Shown one piece after another: positions 43,206-52,100 of a stretch of DNA of 64,000 nucleotides (position 1 is the stretch's first letter; each line of letters starts with the position of its first letter). Both the position numbers and the translations under genes were made by a program. The notes under the pieces were generated by a model that worked only from the letters and a program-made list of their open reading frames with translations, did not search any database and was not told the DNA's origin. The stretch is from an uncultured Myxococcales bacterium (lineage in GTDB: Bacteria > Myxococcota_A > UBA9042): positions 53,232-117,231 of the forward strand of contig CAIMEY010000082.1 of NCBI GenBank assembly GCA_903840165.1, given 5' to 3'.

Positions 43206-44134
43206 CGGCCATGGACAATCCCGCGACCTACCCGTCTGTCACCCAGGCGCACGGTCTGAGTTCGCAAGGCGGCCTGCAACTGACGGACGCACCGCTTCGA
43301 CTTGGGCCAAGTCCTGGCCGTGGCTTGGTTTTCGTCGGACAACTGCCCCCAGGGCTGCTGCGCGGCAAGCACTTGCTCTGCAGTCAGGATTTGGTGCCGG
43401 TGCTCGGGGTGATCGGCGGCCGGGCGCTGGCCTTGCCGTGGTACAAGCCCATCCGCGTCGGCAAGTTGGCGTTGCGCCTGTGGCCGGCGGGGGCGGGTCC
43501 GGGCTCGTCCGTCTTGCAAGTGCAGACGCCGCATGGGACTTTGGTCGATGCCCGCTTTGCAACGGTGACGCCATTGCCTGGTTGCGCGCCCATCCAGTTC
43601 CCCGATTCTTGCGACATTTTGCTGGTCGATGCCACGCACGCAGCACGCACTTGGGCTACCGACACAGAAACTAAGGATTTTTTGAATCACCTGTCTACCG
43701 CTGGCAGCCAGACGGAGCCGGTGACCGTGCGCATCGACGACCCCCTCATCGCCTTATCGATGCTGGAATTGCTCAAAGAACAGATAGATTTCACGGTGTC
43801 CCCGCGCCTTGCCCGGCTGGACCGCCGCTACGCAGCGACGGGTTGGCCCCAAGCGAGTCCGCGCCGCCAAGCCACGGTCCATTTGCAGTGGTCTGACCCG
43901 GCGCCAGCAGAGGCAAACGCGACCGTGACTGCCGCCGCCGATCCAAAGAATCCCTTTGCTTTGGCTTGGGATTCCGTCGCTGACGGTCCAGGACTGCGCG
44001 CCCTGATCGCCCAGTGCAAACCCAAGTACGTGGTAGCGGTCGGCGATGGCGCGCCGGTCTTTTGCAGCCAACTGCGCAGTTCTGGCTACGACGCGACGGC
44101 CCTAACCGCCCAGGCCCAGTTGCCGCTTGTATAA
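43202..44134 (+). CDS. Degenerate metallo-beta-lactamase-fold protein (exonuclease-like)
   Basis: A 310-residue protein that resembles the beta-CASP/ligase-associated exonuclease group but lacks its metal site. The aligned landmarks are LVFVGQLPPGLL (where HxHxDH is expected after a strand, about 43-54), LWPAGAGPGSS at 94-104 (PAGH-x-x-GSA with His changed to Ala98), GTLVDARFA (where the Gly-Asp motif should be) and CDILLVDATHA at 138-148 (cDvLivEaTyg). The C-terminal YVVAVGDGAPVFCSQLRSSG matches the late helix-strand of the family. No full ligand set remains, so nuclease activity is not expected. The start is GTG 43202 in GTGA, or ATG 43211. This call rests on eye alignment and needs a profile search. 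Confidence 0.55.
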   Translation: MTAMDNPATYPSVTQAHGLSSQGGLQLTDAPLRLGPSPGRGLVFVGQLPPGLLRGKHLLCSQDLVPVLGVIGGRALALPWYKPIRVGKLALRLWPAGAGPGSSVLQVQTPHGTLVDARFATVTPLPGCAPIQFPDSCDILLVDATHAARTWATDTETKDFLNHLSTAGSQTEPVTVRIDDPLIALSMLELLKEQIDFTVSPRLARLDRRYAATGWPQASPRRQATVHLQWSDPAPAEANATVTAAADPKNPFALAWDSVADGPGLRALIAQCKPKYVVAVGDGAPVFCSQLRSSGYDATALTAQAQLPLV

Positions 44135-44180
44135 CATCCTGAGCTGATAAGTTTTCTTCACTCCCCGAGGAACGAGCAAG

Positions 44181-45224
44181 ATGTCCCAGCGACCCCGTAT
44201 TGGCGTCATCACCAATCCGAACTCGCGCAAGAATCGCCATGATCCCGGGCGATTTGAAGACATGAGTCACGTGCTCTACGGCATTGGCGTGCTGCGCCGC
44301 ACCACCGACACCGCTGACATCGCTGAAGTTGTTCGCGAATTCTTGGACCTGGGCCTGGACTACTGGGTTGCCGATGGCGGCGACGGCGCTTTCCACTGGC
44401 TTACCAACGCCTTGGTGCAGGTGCGCCGCGAGAGGGGCGACGTCGATCCGATGCCAGCCCTAATGCCGACCAATGCCGGAACGATCGATTTTCTCGGGAA
44501 AAGAGCGGGTGTTATCGGCAGTTCAGTCCCCCTCATCCGCGCCTTGGTGCGCACGGTACGCCAGGGTCGGGAGCCCGAGGTCTTGACCCTGGGCAGCGCT
44601 CGCTTTGTCGGACAGCCGCACACGGACAGCGAGGTCAAGACCGTGTTTGACCGAATCGGCTTTGCGGCGGCGCTGGCAGGCTTATCTCAGCGAATTTTCG
44701 ATAAGTTCTACGCCCAGGATGACCAAGGCGCCGTGGGCGTGGTGCGCGTCGTCGTCGCCACGCTGCTTTCAGCCGCGACCCAGAGCCCGTTGCTGCGCCG
44801 CGTGCCCTTTCCCCTTGAAATGCGGCACTATTGCGACAGCGTCTTCGAACCTATGCCCATGGATGTCTGGGTGGATGGTCAACAACTGCCGGGCCGCACC
44901 TTTCGCGATTGCGACGTCGGGGCCATTGACATCAATCTGGCTGGTATTTTTCGCTTTTTCCCCAGCGCGACCGAGCCAGGCCGTCTCCACGTGCAAGTGG
45001 GCGATCCAGGTCCGCTGGATGTCGCGCGCAACCTGCCCTACATGGCGCGCGGCAAGCCACTCCAGATTCCAGATTATTTTCAGGGACCTGCAATGAGCCT
45101 GCGCGTAGTTGCCCGCGAAGGCCGCAGCATCGATCCCGTCATCGATGGCGAGTTGTTCTGGGGCTTGTCCGAAGTCGAAGTGACGCCCGGACCACCGATT
45201 CGCGTGATCCGCCTCAAAGCCTGA
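44181..45224 (+). CDS. Diacylglycerol kinase-like protein
   Basis: A 347-residue lipid or sugar kinase of the DAGK catalytic family. The nucleotide site is marked by VITNPNSRKNR near the N-terminus, WVADGGDGAFHWL (the GGDGT motif with Ala for Thr) and MPTNAGTIDFLGK (the PxGTxNDxA-like motif). These are the two signatures of the fold. Its substrate cannot be told. The ATG at 44181 has GAGGAACGAG upstream. It lies 46 bases after the degenerate metallo-beta-lactamase gene and may share its transcript. The change in GGDGT may affect activity. Confidence 0.78.
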   Translation: MSQRPRIGVITNPNSRKNRHDPGRFEDMSHVLYGIGVLRRTTDTADIAEVVREFLDLGLDYWVADGGDGAFHWLTNALVQVRRERGDVDPMPALMPTNAGTIDFLGKRAGVIGSSVPLIRALVRTVRQGREPEVLTLGSARFVGQPHTDSEVKTVFDRIGFAAALAGLSQRIFDKFYAQDDQGAVGVVRVVVATLLSAATQSPLLRRVPFPLEMRHYCDSVFEPMPMDVWVDGQQLPGRTFRDCDVGAIDINLAGIFRFFPSATEPGRLHVQVGDPGPLDVARNLPYMARGKPLQIPDYFQGPAMSLRVVAREGRSIDPVIDGELFWGLSEVEVTPGPPIRVIRLKA

Positions 45225-45249
45225 ATTCAAGGAGATTGCCGTTCAATGA

Positions 45250-46803
45250 TCAGGTCTTCAGCCGACTCGTGACCGCCTGCCAAGCGTCGTAGTACTGCGC
45301 GAGCTTGGTGTCGTAGGCGTTGCTCTTGTAGCCTGGCCCATTGTAATGCAACGCGAAAGTCGCCCAATCCTTCTGCTTGGCGGCGTTGAGCAGGACGCGG
45401 TTTGCACCGACAAAACTAAAGAATCCGCCCACTTGTGCGCGCTCGGACTTCTTAAAGTCCTCGTACATGTCGACCGCACCACCGTAGCCGCAGTTGGTGG
45501 CGTTAAAGCCCATGATTTGCGCAGCACCCATGCTGATGCTTTCGTAAGCCATGGCTTTATCGAGGGTTTGCGCCTGGGCAAACGCGGCGTATTCCGACGC
45601 TTGGCTGGCATGGTCGTCGGCGACACGCTGGCCGGTATACCCTTTGAATACGCCGGGTTCAAAGCGAATTTTCAGCACGCCGTTGACAAAGCCGGCACCG
45701 CCGCTTTCGCACATCAGGCACGCCGCGGCTACGCCGGTCTCAATGCCCAAGCGTCCGGCCTCGCTGGTGATGAACTTCCCTTTGCTGTTGTATAGGTTAG
45801 CCATCGCCGCTTCCAAAGGCCCGCGACCGCTGGCTGGGGTACCATCCGGCTTCATGCTTGCGTCGTCGGCCTTGGTGGTCGCCGCTGTCGAGCCTGGGGC
45901 GTCCTTCTTGCCATCAGTTCCTGGTGTTGTGCCCTTGGGGCCCGTTGCCGCCGCATCAGCGCCACCGCCGCGCGCGGGTGCTACGGGTGCCGGTGCGCGA
46001 GCCGGAAGCGTGGCGCCATCCCGCGGAATCTGAAGCACCATGCCAGGTTGAATGTCATGAGGACTTGCGACAACTGCGCGATTGGCCTGCCAGAGCCGCG
46101 TCCACAAGTTCGGATCGCCAAGTATCTGACCAGCAATGGCCACCAGGGTGTCTCCCCCCTTGACCGTGTAGGTCTGAGGCGCTGCCGATGTGGCAGGTGC
46201 CGTCGCGGCAGCAGCAGCTGGCTCAGGAGCCTTGTCATTGGAGTACAGCGGCACGGGCCCATCACCGGCGATTGGCGCGGCCACAGGGGCAGCCGCTGCC
46301 GGTGCTGGGGCATCTGGCGCAGCAGCAGCAGGGGCGGCGGCGGCGGGCGCAGCACCCCCAGCCCCTCCGGCCTCGGTACCTCCGGCCTCGGTACCTCCGG
46401 CCCCAGCCCCTCCGGCCCCAGCCCCTCCGGCCCCAGCACCTGACGAAGGAGCGGGCGCGGCAGCCGGAGCCGCAGGAACCTTGAGCTCTTGGCCCGGACG
46501 CAGCAAGTTGGGATTGGGCAGCGCATCGAGGTTGGCCTGCCATAATTGGCGCCATTGTCCCGGATTTCCCAACACTTGTCCGGCAATTGCTGACAGCGTG
46601 TCTCCGGGCTTGACTTTGTAGGTCCCGCCATCGCTCGGTGCATCCGCGGCGGCCCCCGGTCGCACGGCCGCTCGACCTGCTAGGTAAGTCTTGCCTTGGG
46701 CCGGATGCGCCGCCCCGCCCGCCGGTGGCGCTGCGCCACGTGCAGGAGTCGCAGCTTGAGGGGCTTGGGCAGTGTTAGTCGGGGCTTGGGCAGCAACGGG
46801 CAT
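45250..46803 (-). CDS. Two-LysM protein with muramidase-like (DUF3380) domain, no signal peptide
   Basis: A 517-residue peptidoglycan-active protein. The ATG at 46803 has GGAGG at 5 bases. LysM 1 (YKVKPGDTLSAIAGQVLG) and LysM 2 (YTVKGGDTLVAIAGQILG) are separated by an Ala/Pro/Gly-rich linker with short tandem repeats. The C-terminal ~180 residues resemble the N-acetylmuramidase family PF11860: CESGGAGFVNG with a candidate catalytic Glu, IRFEPGVF, SMGAAQIMGFN, and FALHYNGPGYKSNAYD. The N-terminus is MPVAAQAPTNTAQ and lacks a hydrophobic core, so Sec or lipoprotein export is not evident. A phage-like or contractile-injection delivery is one possibility; another is unusual export. No such apparatus is in the window. 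Confidence 0.83.
   Translation of the reverse strand: MPVAAQAPTNTAQAPQAATPARGAAPPAGGAAHPAQGKTYLAGRAAVRPGAAADAPSDGGTYKVKPGDTLSAIAGQVLGNPGQWRQLWQANLDALPNPNLLRPGQELKVPAAPAAAPAPSSGAGAGGAGAGGAGAGGTEAGGTEAGGAGGAAPAAAAPAAAAPDAPAPAAAAPVAAPIAGDGPVPLYSNDKAPEPAAAAATAPATSAAPQTYTVKGGDTLVAIAGQILGDPNLWTRLWQANRAVVASPHDIQPGMVLQIPRDGATLPARAPAPVAPARGGGADAAATGPKGTTPGTDGKKDAPGSTAATTKADDASMKPDGTPASGRGPLEAAMANLYNSKGKFITSEAGRLGIETGVAAACLMCESGGAGFVNGVLKIRFEPGVFKGYTGQRVADDHASQASEYAAFAQAQTLDKAMAYESISMGAAQIMGFNATNCGYGGAVDMYEDFKKSERAQVGGFFSFVGANRVLLNAAKQKDWATFALHYNGPGYKSNAYDTKLAQYYDAWQAVTSRLKT
46365..46440 (-). repeat. Short tandem repeats in the LysM linker
   Basis: Near-identical 15-base units coding for Ala-Gly-Gly and Thr-Glu-Ala-Gly-Gly (in the form AGGAGAGG / TEAGG) stand in a row, about five or six copies. 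Such repeats expand and contract by slippage, so the linker length may vary between strains. Confidence 0.75.
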
Positions 46804-46984
46804 AGGAACCTCCAAGGGTTACTGTAGGCGTTCCCCGCCTCTACGCCCAGCGTGACCATTGGCACACCGTCACGCATTGGGGCCCCGCCGCCCCACTGGC
46901 AAACGTCGACCCAAGGGCCCTGTGGTCAAAGCGGTCGCTCCGGCGTCGGGCTTGGGCGACCGTCCAGCCGTTGCCTAGGCGCGC

Positions 46985-48964
46985 TCACACCGCCAGTTCG
47001 CCCTCAATGGCTTCAACACGCAGCGCCAGCTCCTCCCACTTGCTCATCAACTCATTGACTTGATTCTGCAACCCAGCGCCTTCGATCTGCAAATCTCGAA
47101 CGCGCCCGCCATCTTCGTACAGCGCGGGATTCATCTGCTCAGTGGCAATCTCTTGCAACCTAGCTTCGCGTTGGGCAATTTGAGCCTCTAGCTCGACCAG
47201 ACGCTGCCGCAATGGCTTGACGCGGCGTGAGATTTCGTTGCGTTTTTCAGCCTCCTCGCGCTTGCGCTGCTTTTCGTCGAGCCGCGGCGGCAGGGCAGCG
47301 GCCGTCTTGCTTTCAGTCGGCGTCTCACCGCGCAGCAGTTGTTCGATCACTTCAGGATCGCCGCCGGCTTTTCGGTACAAATACGCATCATAATCGCCCA
47401 GATAGGTCGTCACTTCGCCACCGGGCGTGACTTCCAAGATCTTGGTCGCAACTGCATTGATGAAGTAGCGGTCGTGGCTGACGATCACCACAGTGCCTTG
47501 AAATTCCACCAAAGCATCTTCCAGCACTTCGCGGCTGGTGAGGTCCAGGTGGTTGGTCGGTTCATCGAGCAACAGCACATTGGGCGCCCTGAGCACCATG
47601 CGCGCCAAGGCCACCCGCGCCTTTTCACCGCCCGAAAGGACGGCGATCTTCTTTTCTACCGACTGCCCAGAAAACCCAAGACATCCAAGGATTTTGCGCA
47701 CAACCGGCACCGTTTCATCGCCCGCCGCCCGCCGCGCTTCCTGGTAAACGGTACTCGTGGCATCGAGCACGTCGAGCTGATGTTGCGCGTAATAGTCGAG
47801 GCGCACGCCGCTGCCCAGCCGCACCTGGCCCCCTTGAATATCCGTAATCCCTGCAAGCACTTTGAGCAGTGTCGACTTGCCGGCGCCATTGACACCGACC
47901 AGGGCCACCTTGTCGCCCCGCCATACCGTCAGGTCTAAACTGGGGTAAATCAGCTTATCTCCCCAGCTCTTACGCACACCGACCGCGCAAATCACTTCCT
48001 TGCCGGTGCGCGCCGGTTCAGGCAAGCGCAGTTGCAAGGTCTGCTGACCACTATCGACTTCAACATGCTCGAGTTTCGCCAGCATTTTCAAGCGAGACTG
48101 CGCCTGTTTGGCCTTGGACGCCTTGGCGCGAAATCGCTCGACAAAGCTCTGCAAGTGCGCGCGCTGCCGGTCAATTCGGTCCTTCTTGGCTTCAAGTTGC
48201 TCCAGGCGCGCTGCTCTGCCCTCGACAAAGGCATCGTAACCACCCGGATATTCGTGAATTCCCTGTCGCGTCAGCTCCACGGTGTGGGTCGGCACACGGT
48301 TGAGAAAGTACCGGTCGTGGCTCACAGCGATGACGGCGCCTTCATAGGCCAGCAGGAAGTCCTCGAACCAACTGAGGGATTCAAAGTCCAAGTGATTGGT
48401 CGGTTCGTCCAGCAACAAGACGTCGGGCCTAGCCACCAGCAGCCGGGCCAACGCCGCCCGCATACGCCATCCGCCGGAGAGATCGTCTGCAGGCCCAGCC
48501 ATCGCCTTGTGATCAAAGCCCAATCCGCCCAGGGCCGCCTTGGCTGCGACCTCCAGACCATCGCCACCCAGTCGTTCGTAACTGCTCTGCGCCCGTTCCA
48601 GGGCACGTAACGCTGCGTCACTGCTGGCAAAATCGTGATCGCTGGCCATCTTCTGATGCAGTTCATCCAGGGTATCGCGGGCTTGCAGCCAACCGGGCAT
48701 GCCCGTCAGGACCACGTGCAGCACGGATCCATCGCCCAAGCTATCGACTTCCTGAGGCAAATAGCCGATGCGCACCGTCTTGGGCCGCAGCACGGATCCT
48801 TGGTCGGGGGGCAATTCTCCAGAAAGAATGCGCAGTAAGGTCGTCTTGCCCGCGCCGTTGGGCCCCACTAGACCATAGCGACGCCGCGGTTGCAGTTGCC
48901 AGTGCAACCCTTCAAAAAGGACTTGAGGACCAAACTGTTTGGCGATGCCTTGTGCAGAAATCAT
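46985..48964 (-). CDS. ABC-F subfamily ATPase (Uup/EttA-like)
   Basis: Soluble twin ATP-binding protein that probably acts on ribosomes. The 659 residues hold two ABC cassettes with Walker [10 protein letters not shown] and GVNGAGKST, signature motifs LSGGWRMR and LSGGEKARV, and Walker [12 protein letters not shown] in both, each followed by [16 protein letters not shown]. Between them is the Lys/Arg/Gln-rich P-site-tRNA-interaction linker (about 230-310). The C-terminal coiled coil (about 560-655) is typical of Uup or YheS. No membrane domain is present. The start at 48964 (ATG) fits the conserved first strand; its ribosome site is weak and earlier in-frame ATGs exist. The subtype cannot be fixed by eye. 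Confidence 0.9.
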   Translation of the reverse strand: MISAQGIAKQFGPQVLFEGLHWQLQPRRRYGLVGPNGAGKTTLLRILSGELPPDQGSVLRPKTVRIGYLPQEVDSLGDGSVLHVVLTGMPGWLQARDTLDELHQKMASDHDFASSDAALRALERAQSSYERLGGDGLEVAAKAALGGLGFDHKAMAGPADDLSGGWRMRAALARLLVARPDVLLLDEPTNHLDFESLSWFEDFLLAYEGAVIAVSHDRYFLNRVPTHTVELTRQGIHEYPGGYDAFVEGRAARLEQLEAKKDRIDRQRAHLQSFVERFRAKASKAKQAQSRLKMLAKLEHVEVDSGQQTLQLRLPEPARTGKEVICAVGVRKSWGDKLIYPSLDLTVWRGDKVALVGVNGAGKSTLLKVLAGITDIQGGQVRLGSGVRLDYYAQHQLDVLDATSTVYQEARRAAGDETVPVVRKILGCLGFSGQSVEKKIAVLSGGEKARVALARMVLRAPNVLLLDEPTNHLDLTSREVLEDALVEFQGTVVIVSHDRYFINAVATKILEVTPGGEVTTYLGDYDAYLYRKAGGDPEVIEQLLRGETPTESKTAAALPPRLDEKQRKREEAEKRNEISRRVKPLRQRLVELEAQIAQREARLQEIATEQMNPALYEDGGRVRDLQIEGAGLQNQVNELMSKWEELALRVEAIEGELAV

Positions 48965-49183
48965 GGCTAACGACCCCAAGAGAAGATTCGCACCGGGCCT
49001 GCGCATGGGCATGGGCATGGCTTGCGTAACGTGCGTTTCTTGCTCGGGACTCCCAAGTCTATGGCTGAGACGGATCAGGCCGAACGGGCGGCGATGGGCG
49101 GCCGGCAAGGGCCTGACAACGGGGCAATCGCGTCAGTGCGACGACCGCTTTCGATAGATTTACGTTTGATGCTAAGGCTTTCC

Positions 49184-52100
49184 CTAGGGCTTGGCGTGTA
49201 CCGTCGACGTTCCGCAAACCCCCGGGGTGCCCTTGGGCGCACGCACGCACAACTGGCTGGCTGGCGTCGCGGTCTGGATCGCCGTAAAGTCTTTGCAATT
49301 ACTAGCAGTATCCAGTCCGGCGCCAAAGTAATAGGCAGCTTGCAACGGGTCTTGCAACTGGGCCTGCGTCGCATTGGCGTCCGACTTGCGCCGCGTAGCG
49401 CCTGTAATTCCAACGCCTTTGCCCGGAGGCAACGAAGCGCCACTGGGCTCTTGGGCCATGGTGTCACAGCCTCCCTCGGACTGAATCGGATTGACCGTCC
49501 CGTAGGCGACCTTGTCCGCAGTTGGTGAATTGTTTGCGTAATTGCCGTTGAGCCGTTGCAAAGCTATGGCGCCCGTCGTGGCATCCATCAGCCAGTTGCC
49601 AATGTTCAGGCTACCGACAAAGTCCGGCTTGGGCAGGTTCTTATCGTACTTGTACGAGGCAACGAGATAATAACTATACGGTTCCACATAGCCCGCCAGC
49701 ATGTGATTGGGCACGCCGAACTTGGGCGGTGGGCACCAGCCGGTATTTGGGTCGGGCGGCGGGCTGACGTCGGACGAGGTCGGCGCGCACGCTTTGTCCG
49801 TCAAGTACACGTAAGTACTACCATTAAAGTAACGAAGTGCCATACCCGCCAGCGAAATGGCGGACGGGGTGGGATTGTACAAGACGATGTACTCGTTGTC
49901 CGCCGCCGCCAAGGCCTTGCCCGTTTGATCCGTACTTGCGGGGCCTTCCGTGGCAAACTCAGCGATTTCCAAGTAAAGGTCGCAGGCGCCTGTCTTGATG
50001 TTGCAGCCCTGACCCGGCAAGCACTGGCCGCCGCAAACGGTATCGACGCATTTTTCGGCACCGGCTGTGAAATTGCACAAGAATCCGGCGGGACAGGTGC
50101 CCTTGCAGGCCGGTTCGTATTGGCCCGACGCAGACGATTGGGGACCGTGGCCGTTGTTGATGACCCAATCTGCATCGTCGATGTCGGTATCGAACTTGTT
50201 GCCGGCGTAGTGTTCGCTGCCGCCTTCGCCCAAGGTGACCAGCGTCGAACTGACCGACGCCTTTCGCTCCAAGCCAACACCCAAAATCGGGATTCCGGGC
50301 GCAGGCTTACTAGAACTCGCTGTGCCCGATCCGCCCCAGCCCAGCAGGTCGATCTCCGCGTCGGTGCGGGGATCCCACAGGCGCGCTGATCCTTGGGCCG
50401 GCTTGATCGGCAGATCGACAACGACATAGTCTAACATGCCGTTTTGTTGAGCAAACACTTGGGAACCGATGGTCACGTAGCGCCCCGGTGATAGGCTCAT
50501 GCCCGCCGGAAACTGCAGAACGTTCACCCAGGGATCGGCGGGCGCCGTGCTTCCTTCCGTCTTGATTTGAAGGATATAGCCGGTCAGGTCTGTGGGAAGG
50601 ACGTTGGCACCAAACAGCTCGATGAACTGGCCGTAATCCTCGCCTGGGAAGACTTCGCTCAGCACGCAGGCCTTGTAGGGCACGCAATCGCCCAATCCGT
50701 CACAAGATTTGTCGGCGCCGCAACCAATGGCGCAAAACCCGTCATTGATGCAAGTCTCGTTGCCGGCTGTGTAATTGCAGATCTTGCCCAGCTGGCAGGT
50801 GCCGCTGCACGCCGGCTCGTAGCCCTTCTTGGCATTTTGCGGTTCAGGCGCTAAGCGAATCACAAAATCCTGCGTGTTGTCATCGGTGTCATAGCCATTG
50901 CCAGCCAGCCACTCCTGACCGTGCATGTAGAGCGTGTTCTGAGTCGAGGTGACAGATGCTTTGCGTTCCAAAGAGTTCGCCGTCGTGCCCGGCGCTAGCC
51001 ACCAAGGCGTGAGCGTATTGACCGGTGAAGGCGCGGCATCGGTCCCCTGGTTGCAGGTCTTGAGCGCGGCCGACCAGCAGACAAAGTCGTGCGCGAGCAG
51101 GTGCGCCGTGTCAAAGATCCGCAATTGCCAATCCGTACGCGGTGCTTTGCTATCCGCAGCCAAGTTCATGGTCACCGCTGCCACGTCGTACAGCTGCCCG
51201 CCCGGCGCCGTGCCGGTATTGCCGACCAAGAGGTAGCCATGGGCTCCAATCTTTAGGCCTTTTGGCATTTTCGCCAGGGTCAGCCAGGCGCTGACGTCAC
51301 TGCTTTCGACCGCGCGAGCCTGCAAGCTGTAATCACCAAGATCGACGCTCAGTTCCGTGGGATTGTAGATTTCCACGAAATCATCGGCCGGATCGGTGAG
51401 GATGCCGGTATAAATCTCACTAATCATCAGGTGTTGTCCCGGCGGGAACACGCACTTGGGGATGGCTTCATCGGAACATTGGGCAAAGCCGCCGCAGGGA
51501 TCATTAGCGACGACTTTGGTGTAGGTGCAGCCATTGGCAGTGCCGTCTGGATTGACGTTTTGCGAAGCCGGATCGCAGACTTCGCTGGTACACGTATTTT
51601 GATCATCGCAGTTGACGGCCACGCCCAGGCATTTGCCGGCACCGCAAGTGTCCTTGGCTGTGCAGATATTGAAGTCGTCGCACGCGTCGACGTTGTTGAG
51701 GTGATTACAGCCAACGACCTGTCCTGCAGGCGGATTGGCCGATACGCAGAGGTCGGTGGTGCACGGGTTGCTGTCGTCGCAGTCCACGGGCGTGGCATCG
51801 AGGGGCAGTTTGCAGGTCCCGCCGGCGCAAGTTTCGCCTTGCGTACAAGGGTTTCCGTCATTGCACGGATTGCTGTTGGGCGGGTAGATGCACCCCAAGT
51901 ACTTGCCAACCTTGACGGAATCCGGCGAGGTCGGCGAGCAAGCGGCGCTCTGGCAGGCGCTGCCTTGGTCGCAGTTCTTTGGCGTGCCCCCCACGCAAGT
52001 ATGTGCTTCGCCACAGTGATCTTGCACTACGGTGCCGTCATTGATGAAGGGATTGCCGGTGCACGCGTCGCCGTCGTCGCAGGAAGTGCCCACGGCCAGA

